Assembly (NCBI GenBank): GCA_021850555.1
Contig: JAJZLX010000631.1
Location: 1-7,998 of the forward strand
From: Pseudomonadota bacterium
Lineage (GTDB): Bacteria; Pseudomonadota; Gammaproteobacteria; Steroidobacterales; Steroidobacteraceae
Length of the DNA stretch: 7,998 nt
Reading direction: 5' to 3'
The position numbers and the translations under genes are program-made. Of this stretch, positions 6,695-7,998 are shown piece by piece; the first letter of the stretch is position 1, and every line of letters begins with the position of its first letter. The notes under the pieces were generated by a model. The model was not told where the DNA came from and did no database searches. It saw only the letters and a program-made list of their open reading frames with translations.

Positions 6695-6871
6695 ATGGAT
6701 GCCATCCGCCTGGATTCTCGCGCAACATCCTGATTCGTCAAGAGAGCGTCCCAGGCGATGATCGACAAAGCCGAGGCGGTCGGGCGAGAGAAGCTGGGAC
6801 GTGCCTTCAGGCACATGGGCTGCGCAGCGCTGCTCGAAGTCGAGCGTCGTTTTGAATCGGATGCATCCTGA
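6695..6871 (+). pseudogene. C-terminal remnant of a second MazF/PemK-type toxin
   Basis: The frame 6734-6871 reads FVKRASQAMIDKAEAVGREK, then LGRAFRHMGCAALLEVERRF and a short tail to the TGA at 6869-6871. This fits the C-terminal third of MazF-type toxins, where SQxMxDK, then R/K-rich VxREKxG, then xxLxxVxR are conserved. Aligned without gaps to the MazF at 3934-4275 it is identical at 10 of 35 positions (S, Q, M, D, K, R, F, H, V, R), so it is the same fold but a different subtype. An in-frame TGA at 6731-6733 interrupts it; upstream in the same frame, AIRLDSRATS could be the preceding strand, with the TGA replacing a Gly codon (GGA). The N-terminal RGD and KPRPALVV region is missing and the final hydrophobic strand is replaced by ESDAS. 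No antitoxin was found beside it. I infer a dead remnant. Confidence 0.6.
6859..6868. repeat. 10-bp perfect palindrome at the end of the toxin remnant
   Basis: GGATGCATCC is self-complementary and ends exactly at the remnant's stop codon, 155 bases before the hydrolase start. It may be a protein-binding site or chance. Confidence 0.25.
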
Positions 6872-6936
6872 TCCCTCGCCGTTGCGTTCCAGGATCGGCA
6901 CGGTCTCAGCGCTGGTGCGAGCTCTTCCAGGGTTTT

Positions 6937-6950
6937 CCCGAGCTCTCGGG
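6937..6950. repeat. Hairpin in the hydrolase upstream region
   Basis: CCCGAG-CT-CTCGGG, preceded by TTTT on the plus strand. Neither strand has a T run after the stem, so it is not an intrinsic terminator. It lies about 75 bases before the hydrolase start, where an operator or leader structure would be expected. No clear -35/-10 pair was found in 6872-7010. Confidence 0.3.
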
Positions 6951-7023
6951 ATCGAGGGGTAGACTCGGTCGAAATCCGGTCCCCGCGACAGGGGTGCGCC
7001 CGCTTGCAGCGAGGGGCACGTCA

Positions 7024-7998
7024 ATGAATCGATGGCGGCATGACACGAAGCTGATGGGCTGCCTCCTCTCGGCAATGGGCGTGTTGCCGGCTCTGGCGCA
7101 ATGCCCGTCGCTGCTCGTGGCCAAGGCGATCATCGCCGCGCAGCAGCGCATCGTCTCCCCGCGCGGCATTCAGCAGCACTTCCTGCTGCCCGTCAACGGC
7201 ACCAGGCAATGGATCTCCATCGAGGGTCGCGATCGTCGCAATCCCATCCTGCTCGTGCTGCACGGCGGTCCCGGATCACCGGTCATGCCGGTTGCCTGGA
7301 CCTTCCAGTCGCCTTGGGAGGACTACTTCACCGTCGTCGAGTGGTCGCAGCGCGGGACCGGCAAGACGTACGAGGCAAACACCGAGGCGCAGATGGCCCC
7401 GGGCATGACCATCGCCGGCATGACGCACGATGCGGCCCGGGTCGTGCAATATCTGCGCAAGCGATTTCACAAGAAGAAGATATTCATCCTGGGGCTTTCC
7501 TGGGGCACGGTGCTCGGAGTCAGGTTGGCGCAGCGTCATCCGAACTGGTTCTACGCCTACATCGGCGCAGGTCAGGTCGTCAACGAGCGTCGCGGCGAAA
7601 AGATCGCATATGCGTTCGCCTTGCATGCGGCCGAAGCCCATCGTAATGCCAAGGCAATCCGCGAGTTGCGTTCCATCGCCCCGTATCCCGGAAAGGCGCT
7701 GACCATCGCCCGGGTGTCCGTGCTCGACAAATGGGCGATGCGCTACGGGGCGCTGTTTTACGGCCGGAAGAAATTTTACTGGTACGACCGAAGCTGGGAG
7801 CTGTCGCCTCTTTACCGGCCGAATGAGATCGAGGCGCTCGCCAAGGGCAGTGAATTCTCGCTCGAGCACCTGCTCGGACCGTTGCTGCGCGTGAACTTCG
7901 ATCACGTGACGCACTTCCGCTGCCCGGTCATCGAATTCGTCGGGGCGCACGACTACACGACGCCCGCAAGCCTCACCATCGCATGGTTCAAGCGCCTG
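7024..7998 (+). CDS. Exported alpha/beta hydrolase, prolyl aminopeptidase-like (S33 type; partial, runs off right edge)
   Basis: 325 codons are visible without a stop. The N-terminus has a positively charged start (MNRWRHDTK), a hydrophobic stretch about 10-25 and a likely signal peptidase I site after LPALA (residue 25), so the enzyme is probably periplasmic. Cys27 follows, but Gln at 26 argues against a lipobox. Fold motifs: HGGPG (80-84, oxyanion hole, typical of proline iminopeptidases and relatives); WSQRGTGKT (107-115), where the family usually has DQRGxG and here Asp is Ser108; nucleophile elbow GLSWG with Ser159; GAHDYTTP with Asp310 as the likely acid. The catalytic His lies beyond the edge. 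ATG 7024 has GAGGGG at 7011-7016, seven bases upstream. Substrate cannot be told; the broader family includes peptidases, esterases and lactonases. Confidence 0.9.
   Translation, partial: MNRWRHDTKLMGCLLSAMGVLPALAQCPSLLVAKAIIAAQQRIVSPRGIQQHFLLPVNGTRQWISIEGRDRRNPILLVLHGGPGSPVMPVAWTFQSPWEDYFTVVEWSQRGTGKTYEANTEAQMAPGMTIAGMTHDAARVVQYLRKRFHKKKIFILGLSWGTVLGVRLAQRHPNWFYAYIGAGQVVNERRGEKIAYAFALHAAEAHRNAKAIRELRSIAPYPGKALTIARVSVLDKWAMRYGALFYGRKKFYWYDRSWELSPLYRPNEIEALAKGSEFSLEHLLGPLLRVNFDHVTHFRCPVIEFVGAHDYTTPASLTIAWFKRL

Noticed and set aside
6937..6950. Intrinsic terminator before the hydrolase
   Set aside because: The stem is followed by GATCG on the plus strand and by AAAA on the minus strand, with no T run after the stem in either direction.
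7093..7107. Lipoprotein lipobox at Cys27 of the hydrolase
   Set aside because: The residue before Cys is Gln, whereas lipoboxes require a small residue there; a signal peptidase I site after ALA fits better.
7276..7950. A 224-codon minus-strand open frame
   Set aside because: Antisense to the alpha/beta hydrolase, which has HGGPG and GLSWG motifs and a good ribosome binding site on the plus strand.

Overview
The window comes from a high-GC proteobacterial chromosome. The supports are an E. coli-type phosphoglucomutase, a hybrid sensor kinase with the HDLRQPL-type H box, an antitoxin/toxin pair of a kind common in proteobacteria, and a fragment carrying a PEP-CTERM sorting motif. Lineage below phylum cannot be fixed from the sequence; a beta- or gammaproteobacterium is the best guess.

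Left part (1-2744), minus strand: the first 669 codons of a membrane-bound hybrid histidine kinase (CHASE3-like sensor, PAS, HisKA, HATPase, start of a receiver) run off the left edge. A complete single-domain universal stress protein lies upstream on the same strand.

Middle (2745-4867): mostly low-coding DNA around a MazEF-type toxin-antitoxin pair at 3729-4275. About 480 bases (2745-3229) hold no gene I recognise. A decayed reading frame follows that still shows a VPEPGTLALM PEP-CTERM motif (3230-3565). Next come an AT-rich patch, two adjacent hairpins and a compound palindrome that looks like the mazE operator. The toxin coding frame is intact but is one base out of register with its usual start, which overlaps the antitoxin stop as ATGA; a C run at that point looks one base short. 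Downstream, a perfect 18-bp palindrome is flanked by 9-bp direct repeats.

Right part (4791-7998): phosphoglucomutase (pgm, minus strand, 548 codons) with its own intrinsic terminator. The divergent intergenic region holds the C-terminal remnant of a second, unrelated-subtype MazF toxin broken by an in-frame TGA. It is followed by the first 325 codons of an exported alpha/beta hydrolase of the prolyl-aminopeptidase (S33-like) type, which runs off the right edge.

The genes do not form one pathway. The window reads as housekeeping and signalling genes separated by accessory, partly decaying DNA in which toxin-antitoxin modules have been gained and lost. I see no tRNA, rRNA, CRISPR array or complete insertion sequence.
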